A stretch of DNA of 64,000 nucleotides from Harmonia axyridis (taxonomy: Eukaryota; Arthropoda; Insecta; Coleoptera; Coccinellidae), in contig NC_059506.1 of assembly GCF_914767665.1 (NCBI RefSeq), positions 1,240,001 through 1,304,000 of the forward strand. Direction: 5' to 3'. The translations under genes were made by a program, and so were the position numbers. Of this stretch, positions 22,901 to 29,167 are shown one piece after another. A model generated the notes under the pieces. The model searched no databases. It was not told where the DNA came from and saw only the letters and a list, made by a program, of their open reading frames with translations. Numbering within the stretch: the first letter of the stretch is position 1; each line of letters starts with the position of its first letter.

Positions 22901-25900
22901 AAGTTCCATTAAGTTCGGATTTTTTTGCCAGCAAACCCCCTTTTGTTGTATTTGTCTACTGGACTATAAATGAAACACTTTCACGGAGAATTTTCGTCTT
23001 GATACCGACTGACGTTTTAAGAAATTATACAGGGTGTCTCGTAAAGACCACGTCAAACCGAGGGAGAATGTAGATCAAAGGATAACCCACTTACTATGAT
23101 AAAATTCCATTAGTAAAGTCTTACCGTTTTCGAGATGTTTTTTTTTTTTGGAAAATAATGAATTTTTGCCCCTTTCAATAGTTTTGTCCTTACGGTTGGT
23201 ACGATTTTACACCTTTTTGTTTAATTTTTTCAATAAAATATTGCTGAAGAATGATTTCAACGTTTTCATTAAAAACATCCTCCGAAAATTTTAAAGGGGG
23301 GCTATGAGAAATATTTTTATTGGAAATGTTGGTAGTGGATTATTTTGTTTTTGAAGTTTAGCCCATCGTAGTGGAACCAAAATGTACCGAGCTACTGCTG
23401 CACATTACACCAGTAAATTGTCTATTTTAGAGTGATTTCAAAGAGGTATCACACAAGTCATTTGGTATTCAAAGAAAAAAGATATGGCTGTTTTTATCCA
23501 TTATTATACATATCGGAATAATATTTTGACCTCTAGAATCATGTGTTGCGCTATGGCCGATAAGTTATGGAACCACTTATCTTAATTATAAATAAAATAC
23601 TATTTTCCTACCTTCAATAATTATCCTATAACGTTATATTTATCAATCAAGTCATCACCTGAAAATTTTTAGGATGGGTCGACGAAATCGAATACAAATT
23701 ACTTCTGAAATCTGTTTACGAGAGATACTTGCATCTTCATTCATTAAGGACTGTCAAAGTGACTTCGGCAAGAACATTTTTCGAAGAAATATCATGGTTG
23801 AACAACGATCAATCATTAAAGGAATATTTGTATAATAACTTACAAACCAGAACTTTCTCTTCAGAAGATTTAATAATCGATAACGGAGAGCATTCAAGAG
23901 GTGTTTACATAGTAGTCTCAGGTAAAACTATTGCATTTTCCTATCCTGGTGATAGGTGTCTTCTGACATTTACACTTGCTGATATGATGTACCGGGTTTT
24001 TCACCATAATTTGACCCCCCTTTAACTTTGTTACTAAAAGAGGTACAGAAAAATGTTTTCTACAAAAGTTTCACGAAATCGACTAGTGTTTTTTAATAAG
24101 ATTTCACAAAACGAAATATATACAGAGTGGGCAATATACTGATTGCAACTTCATTTTTTCAAATGGAACACCTGTATATTTTTCTATATTTGACTAGTTC
24201 TTTTTCCCTGACTTCGAATATATAACGAATGTTTGGTCTATCTTTCTTATTCTGAGTACCACAGAGTTTCAAATTTTAAGAACCACCTGGCATGCTAGGT
24301 AATCAGTTTTCAAGTGGTAGGCTGATATAACTCAAAATGCCTTTTTTTGAGTTATCTTGTTGGCAACGATATGACGATACGATACGTTTGTCATTGAATG
24401 AAACTATTCATCGAATATACACTACACAGAAGCGGAAAAATCTGAAATATTTCCACTTTATGTGAAGAACAATAAAAATAAGAAAACTACAAGGAGACAA
24501 TATTTGGAGTTGCATCAAAATCATCCAATTCCAATTTATAGTGAAAAACGTATGTCATATCGTTGCCAACGATATAACTCAAAAAAGGGCATTTTGAGTT
24601 ATATCAGCCTATCACTTGAAAACTGATTACTGAGCATGCCAGGTGGTTCTTAAAATTTGAAACTCTGTGGTACTCAGAATAAGAGAGATAGGCCAAACAT
24701 AAGTTATATATTCGAAGTCAGAGAAAAAATATACAGGGTGTTCCATTTGAAAAAATGAAATTGCAATCAATATGTTGCCCACCATGTATATATTTCGTTT
24801 TGTGAAATCAATTTAAAAAACACTAGTAGATTTCGTGAAACTTTTGTGAAAAACTTTTTTTTATACCTCTTTTAGTAACAAAGTTAAAGGGGGGGTCAAA
24901 TTATGGTGAAAAACCCGGTACATGTTCTAATGATATCTTCACAATGTCTACTATCTCGATCAACTTCACTTTACGTTCATTCAAAATTCATTATCTGAAT
25001 TTTTTCATTTTTTCGTCGGTGACAGCCTCTTTTGAGCGTCCACTACGTTCGCCGTCTTCGATGTTCATTTCACCACGTTTAAACTTAGCATATCAATCAA
25101 CGATGATTGAATTTCCTGGTGCAGACCCCGGATACTATTCATCAAGCCAAGATTTTGTTTCAACTGTATTTTTTTCCTTCGAAAAGCGATATTTTGTCAG
25201 CGCACAAATTATTTTTTCCTTCTTTTTTCAAATAACAAAAGTAGCTACACTCACAACGCAATATCTCACAGACTAATGGTCGGATTGCTGAGAAATTTTG
25301 ACACGTATCGTTTGAAGGTTTGGTACTAACTAAAAATTATATGGATTTAATACTAGCACCGCCGTCTGTGCATCAGACCGGGGTTCAATTTGGGAAGTCT
25401 TCTTCACAGTGTGTCATGTGCTTTTTGCATATGTGATGCTCGATGTTAACATCGCGTTAGGCTTTGTTTTTCGAATAGAAAATTTCTCGATTACTTCATT
25501 TTTTCTCAAATTCTTCAGTAAAACCACTGAGCACAAATCTAATCATTTCAATACTCAATGGCAAAACTCAGTTTCCGAATTATCCATAAATAAAAACTTT
25601 TAGAAAATTACAGGTCTGCTGAGAATGGAATATGAACCGGACCACCTCGTTCTGGAACAATTGGAATCGTATGGAGCTCTGCCTGTGGTCGACTTCATAA
25701 CAGGCAGCAATTTCAGAGAAACCAGGAGAGATTTCATTGTTGCCGGCAACAGTTTCGGTGAGCTCAGCGTACTCACCGGAAGACCTTACGCTTGCAATAT
25801 TACCGCAGATTCTCCGTGCGAGCTTATGTTTATAGGTGAAGATTTTATTAGAAGTGCAATGGAATCGGACAACGATGCAATAAATGGGTGAGTATCGCTT

Positions 25901-28900
25901 GTACCAATTTCAATTCAAATTCGCAAAAGAAATGGAAAAGAAAGGTGATCGGACATCTCACAAATACCTGCAGGTAGAATGTGAATTAAATTCAGGGTGG
26001 GCCGCGGTCGATGGTACTGTGGATTCTTTCGGAGAATAAAAGGTATGATTTTATTGGGTAGGAACTACTGCTCTATCTATACAGGATGTTTCAAAAAGGG
26101 TGATCCCCGTCTTAAGGATAGGTAGAAAACTGAAAAATAATTGAAGGTTGCTTAATAAAAAATTTTCTTTACGCCATCCGTATTCAAAATAAGAAGAAAA
26201 ATAATTACATATCTTCTACGATTTTGCCGAAACTACTGGCAACATTGTGATGAAATTTTATTCGAATATGTTTTGGGACTTTCCAAGTATGTCTTGACCA
26301 CTTTCGCAACATGGGGTAGAGCATTGTCATGCTGTAAAATCACTTTATCATGTATCTCGTTGTATTGCGGGCGTTTATCTTTCAATGCTCGGCACAAATG
26401 CATTAATTGCGTGTTATAATGTATTTTCCGTATTTTTTTCGAAGGAAGCTTATTTGAATATTCTACTGCTCTAATTGCATGTGGTGATCTTTGGAATTTC
26501 AGTCAATCAGGTATGTTTCGTAGTGTATACTTTCTGCAATGCTTTTCACCATCTTATATTTCCACTTTAATAGTTATTGCCGTATACTGAAATTTGGTTG
26601 GAATTCACTGAAAAATTCCACTCAGTGGAAAAGAACTCTTATTGACTGCCCCCGAACAACTGTCGAAACCTCATTGCACTCCTTATCTACAGGGTGTTAG
26701 TAGAACGTCGTTGTGCCATAACGTCTTGATGGGGCACCACGTTTTCTACGTAGAACTGTGAGATTATTGCGGAGTTATCAACTCTGGAGATCTATTTCAA
26801 GGGACAGCCAACTTGGAATCGAGGAGTTTGGGAAAGTATAGAAGGAGTAGTTCCGGAGAGAAGAACCATCAAGTTGAGGACCATTGAGGATTTTAACGCA
26901 AGTTCTGGATTGTTGAAATATCTGTATTTATGGAAGTTGCATATTCCTGATTATTTTCTATTGATATACTATTTGTGAAGAACTTTATTACCACGCAGGT
27001 TCAAACTGCAAAGATTTTCAGTTTCATAAAGATAACATTATCTCATTACCTTGGTCGATATACCACTTACAAGTAAGGTTATTCCACTGAGGTAAGCCGC
27101 GGATAGCCAAGTAGGTAGTTCGGGTAAAAATCTCATATTTGAGGTTACAAAATTTTGAGGTTAAACGTTTGTCGCATTCTTCCCGGGACACCCTGTATAG
27201 GTATTCGGAGATCTTCATGTAGTTGTTGGTTTGTGAGATACCACAGTGCATTGGTAATCAATCGCAGAGTTTTTGGTTAAAATCATCGAATGAATCCTAG
27301 GTTGAATTCTTGGATGGTTTAGCTCAACCTCCCAGTTATATGTCATAGGTCCAGATAGGTATGAGGACTGCATTATGAACTAGTAATTCGTTTTGCAAAC
27401 ACCTCTGCCTTAAAGACACTTGGCCAGCGGTCTAACGATACTAAGCCAAGGCCGAATATCCCAGCGCCAGTCCCCGTCATGGTTTTAGATTTTTAGAACC
27501 ATATGTGTATCATTTGATGGTAATTTTTTTGAGAACTGCAACTGTGGACTTCCATTTTCCACCTTTTTTTCTACCTTGTATCACAGTGAAAATTTTTCCG
27601 ATGCTACTTTTCTTTATAATTGCTAATATTTGTGAGTTACTGATTAAATTCAATTGTTCGAAGATTGGAATGCAGAATGTGGAAGACTATTTGCAGAAAC
27701 CTAACCTTCGAGATTCTGTTGAACGCGCGCCCTTACAGAACAACTCCTGCAGATCAAGTGAGGCAATGTTTGGACAGAAGTTTCTTACCAAAACTGAACG
27801 AGCTGAAAACATTCACAAGAAACGAACGTATCGAAGATATGATTGTTATAGATGGAGCTGTCTTAGATGAAGACACGCAAGCCTATTTCATCGCTCCAAG
27901 GCATCTTCCCAGGTAAATAGTAGCCCTTTAGTAAACCATCGGCCGATATTTTGCAATTAGCTCAAAATTTGTGTTCAATACATGCACGCAGAATCTCAAC
28001 CGGATGCAATCTATTGCCACGAAAGTATTGGCATTTCTCTTACAATATTTTTTTCGAATTGACTTTTGTTCTAACGATGTGATCAGCTTGAAATGTATGT
28101 AAAGCTACGGTTTCCTCGGACACTCCGTCGATTGTCACGTCTAGGCCGTCTGTTTGTCGCCCGAAGTGGTTTGCTAGTAAAGGGTGTTTTTTTTAGAGCT
28201 ATAGAACTTTAAATTGCAATAAAGATAATCTTGTGGCATTACATTTTAAATATGATTTCTGGGATATGACCGCCACGGCTGGCTCGGATGTAGTCCAATC
28301 TGGACGTCCAATTTTCGATGACTTTTTCCAACATTTGTGGCCGTATATAGTCAATAACACGGCGAATGTTGTCTTCCAAATGGTCAAGGGTTTGTGGCTT
28401 ATCCGCATTGAACAATGACTTTACATAGCCCCATAGAAAGTAGTCTAGCGGTGTTAAATCACAAGATCTTGGAGGCCAATTCACAGGTCCAAAAACGTGA
28501 ATTTAGGCGGTCACCAAACGTGTCTTTCAATAAATCGATTGTGCCTCATTTTCGAATAAGTGAGGTCTTATCATCACCAGCCCAAAAACCGAAGCAAAAA
28601 GGGTGACACGTTAAGGATGGAAAGGCTTTTCAATTATCATTGTTGGATTTTCCGAGCTCCAAATGCGACAATTTTGCTCATCAATATAGCTTCCGAAGTG
28701 AAAACATGCCTCTTCACTGAAATTGCTTTTTTGATGAAAATCCGGATCATTTTGATACATTTCAAGAACACAATATAAGACGTTGCTCATAAGAATGGGA
28801 TGATGGGAAATGAGAAATCGACAAACCTCACTCTTTCGTGAGCATTAAAATTTGACAGCTTCAAAAATGACAGTTGTCCAGAAAGCAGAATATTCGAAAT

Positions 28901-29167
28901 GAAACCTTTTTTTGGAAAATCATATATTTTCAATAAAAAATTCTTCTTCCATTTAGAAATTTGGCTCAAATGCTTAATCAATATAAAATAAAATAAATAA
29001 AATTCAACTTCTTATATTTTGTTATCAGGTCCGTTCAGAAGATTTCTCTACCTGGAAGTAGTAAATACTCTCTAGATACCAGAATTCTACCTAAATTAAT
29101 ATTAATAACGATGTCAGATGTTGAACTAGAATATATAATGACGGAGCAAGAATTCAATGAAATATAA
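4785..29167 (+). CDS. Sperm-type Na+/H+ exchanger (SLC9C/NHE10-like), 3' part of gene
   Basis: Eleven exons can be joined: 4785-4918, 5179-5347, 5385-5564, 12403-12577, 15217-15536, 18578-18812, 21595-21829, 23673-23921, 25614-25887, 27664-27912 and 29029-29167. Phases match at every junction and give 785 residues and a stop. In order they encode the last membrane segments of a Na+/H+ exchanger, the tail motif EARGRVLKSKKNF...QYNIGMLSEK, a voltage sensor (S1-S4), a linker and a cyclic-nucleotide-binding domain. Only the SLC9C family has this order. These proteins sit in the sperm flagellar membrane, extrude protons and are controlled by voltage and cyclic nucleotides; that role is known for the family and inferred here. 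The 5' exons encoding most of the exchanger lie left of the window. The 37-bp intron at 5348-5384 is unusually short, so that junction is uncertain. Confidence 0.88.
5179..5347 (+). CDS. SLC9C exon: last exchanger segment and start of tail
   Basis: The acceptor is TTTTTTGCAG. The first residues IINTWSTPLILSCLGF match the (V/I)NGTT-TPLLL-LG signature that ends the NHE membrane domain. A basic tail, MRTRQISIMVLKLQRR, follows. The 3' boundary at 5347 was chosen because it is the only nearby GT giving the phase needed by the next exon. Confidence 0.7.
5385..5564 (+). CDS. SLC9C exon: cytoplasmic tail with Cys pair
   Basis: The acceptor is GATTCCAG and the donor is GTGAGA. It encodes CDAHWVIIKNNTELIHPHG and then CNHCDLEFFVPPT and EYQEMTR. 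The W...NPY/HP-like segment and the ...PT...E motif precede the EAR...LLKAQK box in NHE tails. Donor phase 2 matches the exon at 12403, nearly 7 kb away. Confidence 0.78.
5636..5759 (+). repeat. Fragment of GTCCCAA-type MITE
   Basis: The stretch with ACTATAAGACCTAGAGAAA and a CGAAATAAT motif recurs at 38008-38130 and, inverted, near 40020-40140. It starts in a decayed CAGGGAGTCCC terminus. Confidence 0.5.
5760..6429. mobile_element. Foldback MITE with TA-flanked CAGGGTGTGGCG termini
   Basis: TA-CAGGGTGTGGCGTAATTAATG at the left is mirrored by CATTAATTGCGCCACACCATG-TA at the right. Arms of about 260 bp pair almost completely. An extra direct copy of about 100 bp of the left arm (6026-6130) sits before the short loop. 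There is no coding capacity. Confidence 0.85.
7061..7812 (-). pseudogene. Tc1-like transposase, middle and C-terminal part
   Basis: The upstream block reads TRPVTGRTVYRQIRSFGL, then RRQRLQWCRERQ and VVFSDESRFSLGVYD with the second catalytic Asp. After a frameshifted, decayed gap it resumes with LPWPSRSPDLSLIEHVWDIM, holding the third acidic residue (E), and ends near NPGGQQHY. Frames at 7487-7798 and 7061-7303 are not joined, so the gene is broken even apart from the LINE. Confidence 0.87.
7959..8939 (+). CDS. LINE ORF1 protein (CR1-like)
   Basis: The frame is open from 7845, but the first good ATGs are the ATGATGATG run at 7959, giving 326 residues. The N-terminal half is helical (QNRLIQELEKSNKNLSTI, coiled-coil-like), the middle is Ser/Thr-rich. 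The C-terminal domain (VLHVSRLAPETTSEIMKNYL ... MNPELWPRDCCVQRFFF) resembles the RRM-like domain in ORF1 of CR1-group LINEs, where it binds RNA. No zinc knuckle is present. Confidence 0.75.
   Translation: MMMAPTEVQQQIVNELQKMVKQDLISYIVYKKLPESVVPKLSQEVVKFLGKTQPEEDIFHDSMSMENEVCRNMFCLNKSTDLKVAQCELKMQNRLIQELEKSNKNLSTIISLLNSKNESEVSRNQNKNITSVETGYRGRSPAVSVGTANPSQVTVPSALTSIARHRKSISVDNQTQKDGTSVTPHKSRQANSEMLSHSVETTLISAVQPTDNEGWKDVRHKRRKPIVGTHIENNGTTLVGVPKMAVLHVSRLAPETTSEIMKNYLKSHFPEVSVETVNSKYPERYASFKISIYDRNFKSAMNPELWPRDCCVQRFFFRRKTAELTR
8963..11791 (+). CDS. LINE ORF2: endonuclease and reverse transcriptase
   Basis: An apurinic-type endonuclease comes first, with FNETW, CYRSPNG, CGDFNFNY and SDHRTT near residues 30-210. 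A reverse transcriptase follows, with YRPITVPSVLSKIFE, CDLSRAFDCVDHGK, GVPQGSILGPIFF and AFADDISS, then LGLYVDANLNWK. There is no stop through 942 codons. No ATG exists at the start: the frame is open back through the end of ORF1 and overlaps it, so translation may depend on reinitiation or a non-AUG codon; the first in-frame ATG is at about 9001, inside the endonuclease. All catalytic motifs seen are intact, so the copy may be young. Confidence 0.88.
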   Translation: MNLGGLNSDKINEMLIDISSYKNMFFLCFNETWTDNMSIPSYQIDGYELSSSYSRTDRRRGGVAIYTRKDISCKSIDLNKFCIELDIEVCAISCNIFSKKTIILNCYRSPNGKAGVFLEKIEEVLDEIYDTVSDVIICGDFNFNYLDEKCTNFMKLSNIFSSYGLLHRSGWPTRLTDASISCIDHIFTNHSQYITCVYDNTFSDHRTTLGEFDLCPRRSSRVSRLGRKYNEEAILKFEQSLYGETWSSVYGSSDLSGSFDDFFNILQYYFNIHFPLHKLTKEMGSKSWVSNNVRNSSRNLKDLHCFSQRHPELRTLYLKAKKEHSKLVRDTKKNFFQNIINTSQSTTKSCWRVVNQITNKKSQHKNIVLRDHENKSVDDPVKIAATFNGFFRNAPNEIIKKINSSNGIPDFNTNIEHKLKLCPYTEQELGDLLMKKLKNSNSSGFDELPNFLMKRVLPCVIKPLTHLVNLSFCCGEFPKKLKVGKVIPIFKKGNENMVENYRPITVPSVLSKIFEYAFLDRLLVHLEQQKIFSENQFGFRKGKNTMSAMHFFYENLVNFMEAGECPVGIFCDLSRAFDCVDHGKFLKLIERYGFDDRCLRWMESYLGERKQYVSISNIDSDNNIRSVNSNLLDTLTGVPQGSILGPIFFILFINQFNDIDLDASFAAFADDISSLISGGSDVTLERKCNNLIERIDGWFSDYALHLNPNKTTFMRFHHSQKSINKLNIRLCDQSLSFSDSTKFLGLYVDANLNWKSHCEYLVPKVNSQSYVLRQLKTVLTEKQLIQVYHANVDSRLRYGVCFWGWSTLCEDVFVAQKRCIRSIAGTPKTTSCKDYFRKFKILTVPSLFLYEMCLYVFTNPDKFRRNCDVHNFNTRYSSNLRTNVCMSKVAFRSPHNLGPLIFNNLPDNIKTCQSLNEFKIKLKSFFIENCFYRVDEYLKILI
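11916..12015 (-). pseudogene. Tc1-like transposase, N-terminal fragment
   Basis: Minus-strand reading gives MPRARVS and, after a frameshift, QLSEFGRGRFIGLRLMAIRD. This is the start of Tc1-like transposases, before the helix-turn-helix. It stops exactly where the LINE's TGAAT tail begins. Confidence 0.8.
12232..13174 (+). other. SLC9C intron sequence around exon at 12403
   Basis: Apart from the exon 12403-12577 nothing coding is recognised. A 15-bp word GTGGATTCATTAAAG occurs just outside both ends of the Tc1 element (6478-6492 and 12259-12273). The stretch 12820-12960 is locally GC-richer but matches nothing I know. Confidence 0.35.
12403..12577 (+). CDS. SLC9C exon: NHE tail box before voltage sensor
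   Basis: The acceptor is TTCTTTTAG and the donor is GTAAGT. It encodes EARGRVLKSKKNFYLSQYN then GMLSEKSYKTL, the signature (EAR.R.L.AQK..Y..QY..GMLS) seen after the exchanger domain in NHE10/11 proteins. It ends in phase 0. Confidence 0.82.
13456..14000 (+). pseudogene. Truncated Tc1-like transposase, left arm
   Basis: It starts MQRETRNLSQEECAQAVVLR and contains two helix-turn-helix units (RIAERFGVSHTSVSRML; RPRVTTAIQERYLR). It reaches the first catalytic Asp in LFTDEFRFCLYH and breaks after YRRPDERYAQC at the palindrome centre. The frame then runs on to 14166 in antisense of the other arm, which is meaningless. The DNA-binding half is intact and could act as a binding-only protein. Confidence 0.8.
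13992..14450 (-). pseudogene. Truncated Tc1-like transposase, right arm
   Basis: A 152-residue inverted copy begins MQRETRNLTQEECAQ and ends HINWEDADWERVH at the centre of the palindrome, before the first catalytic Asp. It keeps both helix-turn-helix units. Confidence 0.8.
14988..15053 (+). pseudogene. THAP-domain-like start fragment
   Basis: A 21-residue frame, MGHKKCVLCGETRE onwards, has the C-x2-C and spacing seen at the start of THAP zinc fingers. It stops at TGA where a His-Arg/Phe continuation would be expected. It is probably a relic of a THAP-bearing transposon, about 160 bp before the S1-S2 exon. Confidence 0.35.
15217..15536 (+). CDS. SLC9C exon: voltage sensor S1-S2
   Basis: The acceptor is TTAATTGCAG and the donor is GTGAGT. 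S1 spans roughly IVIHPVFDQAFNFVALLNL onwards. S2 holds the charge-transfer pattern YSFEIMLKLYFF with E and K four residues apart. It ends in phase 2 (CG), which the next exon completes. Confidence 0.87.
15851..17230. repeat. Inverted pair of ATGCATAGAATACCTGGTGT sequences
   Basis: About 35 bp near 15846-15885 recur inverted at 17196-17233. They may be the ends of a 1.4-kb non-coding DNA element; the interior has no recognisable gene. Confidence 0.4.
16853..16889. repeat. Short perfect hairpin
   Basis: CATAGACCTAATATCA is followed after four bases by its exact reverse complement. No function is evident. Confidence 0.5.
17262..17701 (+). pseudogene. LINE reverse transcriptase relic (jockey-like)
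   Basis: It reads QQGGILGPIIFIILINDIND, an in-frame TAA, then ILNYADDTSVSLKAK and TTRFLELHINENLNWSEHI. The motifs are those around the RT active site of jockey-group elements, but mutated (LGPII, FLELHIN). Both ends are missing, and a MITE fragment abuts at 17702. Confidence 0.75.
17702..18018. mobile_element. Partial foldback MITE, 'AATACGCTCTATTAGTG' family
   Basis: The central hairpin TTAATTGATAGACAGAAGG ... CCTTCTGTCTATCAATTAA and the right arm ending TAATAGAGCGTATT are present. The left arm is cut at the RT relic. Related copies are at 47072-48570 and 55061-55206. Confidence 0.75.
18019..18577 (+). other. SLC9C intron, no further feature recognised
   Basis: It contains a short (TTC)n run at about 18110 and no coding signal that I can support. 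Confidence 0.4.
18578..18812 (+). CDS. SLC9C exon: voltage sensor S3-S4
   Basis: The acceptor is TTAATTTCAG and the donor is GTAAAC. S3 reads WNAIDAILLLMTCFVII with its conserved Asp. S4 reads KLRIIRILRLFQPLK, with basic residues every third position as expected of a working voltage sensor. It ends in phase 0. Confidence 0.88.
19105..19290. repeat. Dispersed repeat, GAGGGCCGAA family
   Basis: The sequence around AACTTGAGGAGGGCCGAACA and AAACTAAGTAGTTTTCGA recurs at 22680-22915, where it is folded back on itself. Confidence 0.55.
19504..20385. mobile_element. Half of a TA-CAGGGTGGGCAAATAAGCG foldback
   Basis: One arm of the element found complete at 45291-46841 is present here, starting CAGGGTGGGCAAATAAGCGA and running to about 20385. 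It carries an insertion of 218 bp plus 8-bp duplication (19593-19810). The second arm is missing and a reverse transcriptase relic follows. Confidence 0.8.
19593..19810. mobile_element. hAT-type MITE, 218 bp, with 8-bp target duplication
   Basis: Terminal repeats CATGGGCGCCCGCAG and CTGCGGGCGCCCATG are flanked by CACTAAAG on both sides (19585-19592 and 19811-19818). Eight-base duplications mark the hAT superfamily. The same host sequence at about 45371 has a single CACTAAAG and no insert, giving an empty site. Confidence 0.9.
20455..21000 (+). pseudogene. LINE reverse transcriptase relic with YMDD motif
   Basis: It encodes FDYKKVFDPIPHGWLTKFLE, then KRGIFQGDSLSPLWFCLALN and LNYLLYMDDLKLITGN. 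The GIFQGDSLSP and YMDD motifs separate it from the FADD-type jockey elements here; it fits R2/R4-like invertebrate LINEs, though the clade is uncertain. The frame ends at TAG in KCKW soon after the active site. The C-terminal domain of such an element is found at 39077-39721, so both may derive from one family. Confidence 0.75.
21595..21829 (+). CDS. SLC9C exon: linker after S4
   Basis: The acceptor is TTTTTAAG and the donor is GTGAGA. It starts TFIKGEQELMHVVPGM, corresponding to the YDIGK..V.GEEE helix after S4 in the family. A long charged helix follows (IAREIEQIQKNRPQ). It ends in phase 1. Confidence 0.82.
22202..23300. repeat. Cluster of CAGGGTG MITE ends and a 250-bp foldback
   Basis: TATA-CAGGGTGATTCGCAGC starts at 22202 and TA-CAGGGTGTCTCGTAAAG at 23030. 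Between them 22680-22915 folds back: the AACTACTTAGTTTGGAGG arm pairs with CCTAATTAGTTTTC. Limits of single copies cannot be set by eye. All of it is SLC9C intron. Confidence 0.5.
23673..23921 (+). CDS. SLC9C exon: linker and start of cNMP-binding domain
   Basis: The acceptor is TTTTTAG and the donor is GTAAAA. It encodes WVDEIEYKLLLKSVYER, then a C-linker-like helix. The first beta strands of the cyclic-nucleotide domain follow (EDLIIDNGEHSRGVYIVVSG). It ends in phase 1. Confidence 0.87.
24123..24174. mobile_element. Nano-element, 52 bp, left arm copy
   Basis: It is bounded by TA and runs from CAGAGTGGGC to GGAACACCTG. Its two ends match termini of two different MITE families (GTGGGCAA and GTGTTCCATTTG). 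Confidence 0.6.
24734..24786. mobile_element. Nano-element, 53 bp, right arm copy
   Basis: Inverted counterpart of 24123-24174, running from CAGGGTGTTCC to GCCCACCATG between TA dinucleotides. Confidence 0.6.
25614..25887 (+). CDS. SLC9C exon: core of cNMP-binding domain
   Basis: The acceptor is AAATTACAG and the donor is GTGAGT. It carries the phosphate-binding cassette as FGELSVLTGRPYACNITAD. FGE and the Arg are kept, but the usual R-T/S-A is RPYAC. It ends in phase 2. Confidence 0.87.
26150..26530 (-). pseudogene. Mariner transposase relic
   Basis: Minus-strand reading gives CRALKDKRPQYNEIHDK and VILQHDNALPHVAKVVKTYL. These match the HDNARPHVAK block of mariner-family transposases, with the second catalytic Asp in HDN. 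Frames break on both sides. Confidence 0.75.
26692..27196. mobile_element. Possible MITE with CAGGGTG ends
   Basis: TA-CAGGGTGTTAG at the left and GGGACACCCTG-TA at the right face each other. The interior overlaps a jockey relic, so it may be two unrelated ends. Confidence 0.4.
27060..27420 (-). pseudogene. Jockey-like RT C-terminal relic
   Basis: The decayed minus-strand reading LLVHNAVLIPIWTYD ... AKPSKNST ... QTNNYMKISEY resembles the IxPIWTYGIxLWG..KPSN region and the Y..N..LHEDL end of jockey ORF2. The product at 47564-48473 shows the intact version. Confidence 0.5.
27664..27912 (+). CDS. SLC9C exon: C-helix and following tail
   Basis: It reads RMWKTICRNLTFEILLNARP then a charged tail ending FIAPRHLPR; the donor is GTAAAT. 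Two acceptors 12 bases apart (ending at 27663 and about 27675) both keep the frame. The first gives LECRMWK and looks closer to the family. Confidence 0.78.
28190..28790 (-). pseudogene. IS630/mariner-type transposase relic, C-terminal half
   Basis: The best block (28239-28484) reads NWPPRSCDLTPLDYFLWGYV, with the third acidic position as D in LDYF, and ends SRGGHIPEIIFKM. Upstream, broken frames give NFSEEACFHFGSYIDEQNCR and IWSSENPT. A terminus GGGTGTTTTTTTTAGAG lies immediately after the stop at 28180-28200, placing the end of the transposon there. Confidence 0.85.
29029..29167 (+). CDS. SLC9C terminal exon
   Basis: The acceptor is TTGTTATCAG. It encodes SVQKISLPGSSKYSLDT and ends IMTEQEFNEI followed by TAA. 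Its last 40 bases are copied, degraded, at about 29725-29770. Confidence 0.78.

Larger units (their letters stand above)
23992..24918. mobile_element. Foldback MITE with TA-flanked CCGGGTTTTTCACC termini
   Basis: TA-CCGGGTTTTTCACCATAATT is mirrored by AATTATGGTGAAAAACCCGG-TA. Arms of about 400 bp pair closely. Each arm contains a 52-53 bp nano-element bounded by TA and CAGRGTG-type ends, so the nano-element was present before the arms were duplicated. The element lies 70 bp downstream of the exon ending at 23921. Confidence 0.88.
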
